Of a stretch of DNA of 64,000 bases, positions 63,001-64,000 are shown piece by piece. The number at the start of each line of letters is the position of its first letter. Within the stretch, counting starts at the first letter, position 1. The stretch is from MFD04580-c1 sp963702995 (GTDB taxonomy: Bacteria; Planctomycetota; Phycisphaerae; Tepidisphaerales; Tepidisphaeraceae). The notes beneath the pieces are model-generated. The model searched no databases, was not told where the DNA came from, and saw nothing but the letters and a program-made list of their open reading frames with translations. Location: the NCBI GenBank assembly GCA_963702995.1, contig OY969783.1:3720001-3784000 (forward strand). Reading direction: 5' to 3'. The translations under genes and the position numbers were made by a program.

Positions 63001-64000
63001 TGACGGCGGCCGCGGCGCTGGCGTCGGCGTCGCCACCGGCGCCGATGGCGATCACGCGGTACGTGTAGGCGGTCGCCTCGGTCACGGCCGCGTCGGCGTA
63101 CGTGGCCGCCCCGCCGGTGAGGCCGAGAACGGTGAAGTCCGTCCCGTTGGTCGATCGTTCCACGCGGTAATCAGTGGCATTGTTCGACGGGGCCCAGTTG
63201 ACGGTGACGGCCGTCGGGCCAGTCGCTGTCGCCGTGACGCTCGCCGCGGCCGCCGGCGGCGTGATGGCGGTTATGGGGTCGCTGGCGACGGAGTTCCCGC
63301 CCGCCCCGACAGCGATCACCTTGTAGACGTAGGCGCTATCCGGCTCGACGGCGGTGTCGGTGTAGCTTGTCGCCGGCACGTCTACCGTGTTGAGCTGTGT
63401 GAAGTTCTGACCGCCGTCGATGGAGCGCTGGATGATGAAGCTCGCGTCCAGGGGCGCATCGTTCCAGGAGATCGTGACGTGGCTGTCGGCGCTTTCAGTC
63501 ACCGCCAGCGCCGTCGGCGCGGGCGGGAGCGTGGTCAGGTCAACCGAGTCGCTGTAGCTCGAGGGGCCACCCGAGTTGGTCGCGTAGACGCGGTAGACGT
63601 ACTCCGACCCGGGCGTCACGGTCGTATCGGTGTAGGTCGTGGCGTTGGGGTCGAGCGTGGCGATGGAGGCGAAGTTGTCGCCGTTGGCGTTGTCGGCCCG
63701 CTCGACCACGTAGCTGGCTTCGCCGGCCGAGTTGTCCGTCCAGGTGAGGGTGGCGGTGGTGGCGGTGACGTTCGTCGCGGCCAGGGCGCCGGGCGTCGCG
63801 GGGAGGGTCGTCGCGCTGGCGGTGGCGCTGGCGATCGAGGCGCCTCCGCTGTTGATCGCGATCACCCGGTATTGGTAGGCGGTGGACTCGACGGCGGTCG
63901 TGTCGTCGTACGTCGGGGTGCCAACCGTATCAAGCGGCGTCCAGTCGCCGCCGCCGGGCGTCGTTCGCTCCACGCGATACGTTGTGGCGCCGGTCGATGC
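48065..64000 (-). CDS. giant fibronectin type III repeat protein (5' end outside window, four frameshifts)
   Basis: One minus-strand gene fills the last 15.9 kb and is still open at the window edge, so it exceeds 5,300 residues. It is a string of about 59 FnIII domains of about 90 residues, each shaped like NLTATPVSATEIDLAWTDNS ... GFKVERS ... YTDTTVAEGTTYTYRVRA, joined by TTLPAAP-type linkers. Single-base indels near 55710, 57667, 58454 and 59375 split the frame; correcting each restores continuity (for example IERSDNGGAF at 59375). The protein ends right after the last domain (RVAIVV) with no sorting signal or dockerin. Likely an extracellular or surface adhesin or spacer. No catalytic domain is seen in this part. 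Confidence 0.9.
57041..58496 (-). repeat. near-identical 1,456-base block inside the FnIII gene, copy 1
   Basis: Aligns with 59463-60918 at a constant offset of 2,422 bases with only a few differences, including two single-base indels (57667 and 58454) that cancel in length. It covers about 5.4 FnIII domains. Confidence 0.9.
59463..60918 (-). repeat. near-identical 1,456-base block inside the FnIII gene, copy 2
   Basis: Frame-intact partner of 57041-58496. Both ends fall abruptly into diverged sequence. Confidence 0.9.

Overview
The window is GC-rich bacterial DNA, most likely from a planctomycete of the class Phycisphaerae (Tepidisphaeraceae/Humisphaera-like). The pointers are two pseudopilins with an FVDGHAE C-terminal motif, a GspE/PilB-PilT-GspE/PilB cluster, a DUF2752 protein, long exported TPR and fibronectin type III proteins, and many dispersed palindromic intergenic repeats. 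This taxonomic call is inference, since no rRNA gene is present. No tRNA, CRISPR array, prophage or autonomous transposon was recognised.

Layout. 1-4.3 kb: end of an RbsC-like permease, a split secreted protein, then leuA behind a classical leucine attenuator (Leu-rich leader peptide, antiterminator segment, intrinsic terminator). 4.3-7.3 kb (minus): a three-gene SEC-C operon with ATGA overlaps, and hemB. 7.4-11.1 kb: a MITE-like repeat, a secreted coiled-coil protein, a 53-aa LEA-like protein and an APC permease. 11.2-14.8 kb: DUF2752, serS, a 48-aa basic protein, rpsG and rpsL. 15-24 kb: exported glutathione peroxidase, a glycogen-synthase-like glycosyltransferase, a 1,040-aa exported TPR protein, an MFS transporter and a beta-helix protein. 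24-28.5 kb (minus): glmS and two pseudopilins. 29-39 kb: a Gln/Gly-rich membrane protein, a CPA2 antiporter, a type I phosphodiesterase, small hypotheticals, a ribbon-helix-helix remnant, a pentapeptide-repeat protein and an aldo/keto reductase. 39.4-45 kb: two GspE/PilB-type ATPases flanking pilT. 45-48 kb (minus): purD and a STM4013-like hydrolase. 48-64 kb (minus): one giant fibronectin type III gene that runs off the window end.

Two themes run through the window. First, about 17 single-base indels break otherwise conserved genes (leuA, hemB, serS twice, both pseudopilins, the antiporter, the phosphodiesterase, the aldo/keto reductase, the TPR and FnIII genes). Restoring one base at each site gives full-length family members, so most are probably consensus errors; such genes are annotated here as single CDSs. 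Second, the intergenic spaces hold at least seven families of palindromic or MITE-like repeats, several in two or more copies.

The observations most worth following are the leuA attenuator in a presumed planctomycete, the nine-domain supra-duplication with a homogenised 1.46-kb block inside the giant FnIII gene, the non-autonomous 220-bp mobile repeat, and the SEC-C operon of unknown function.
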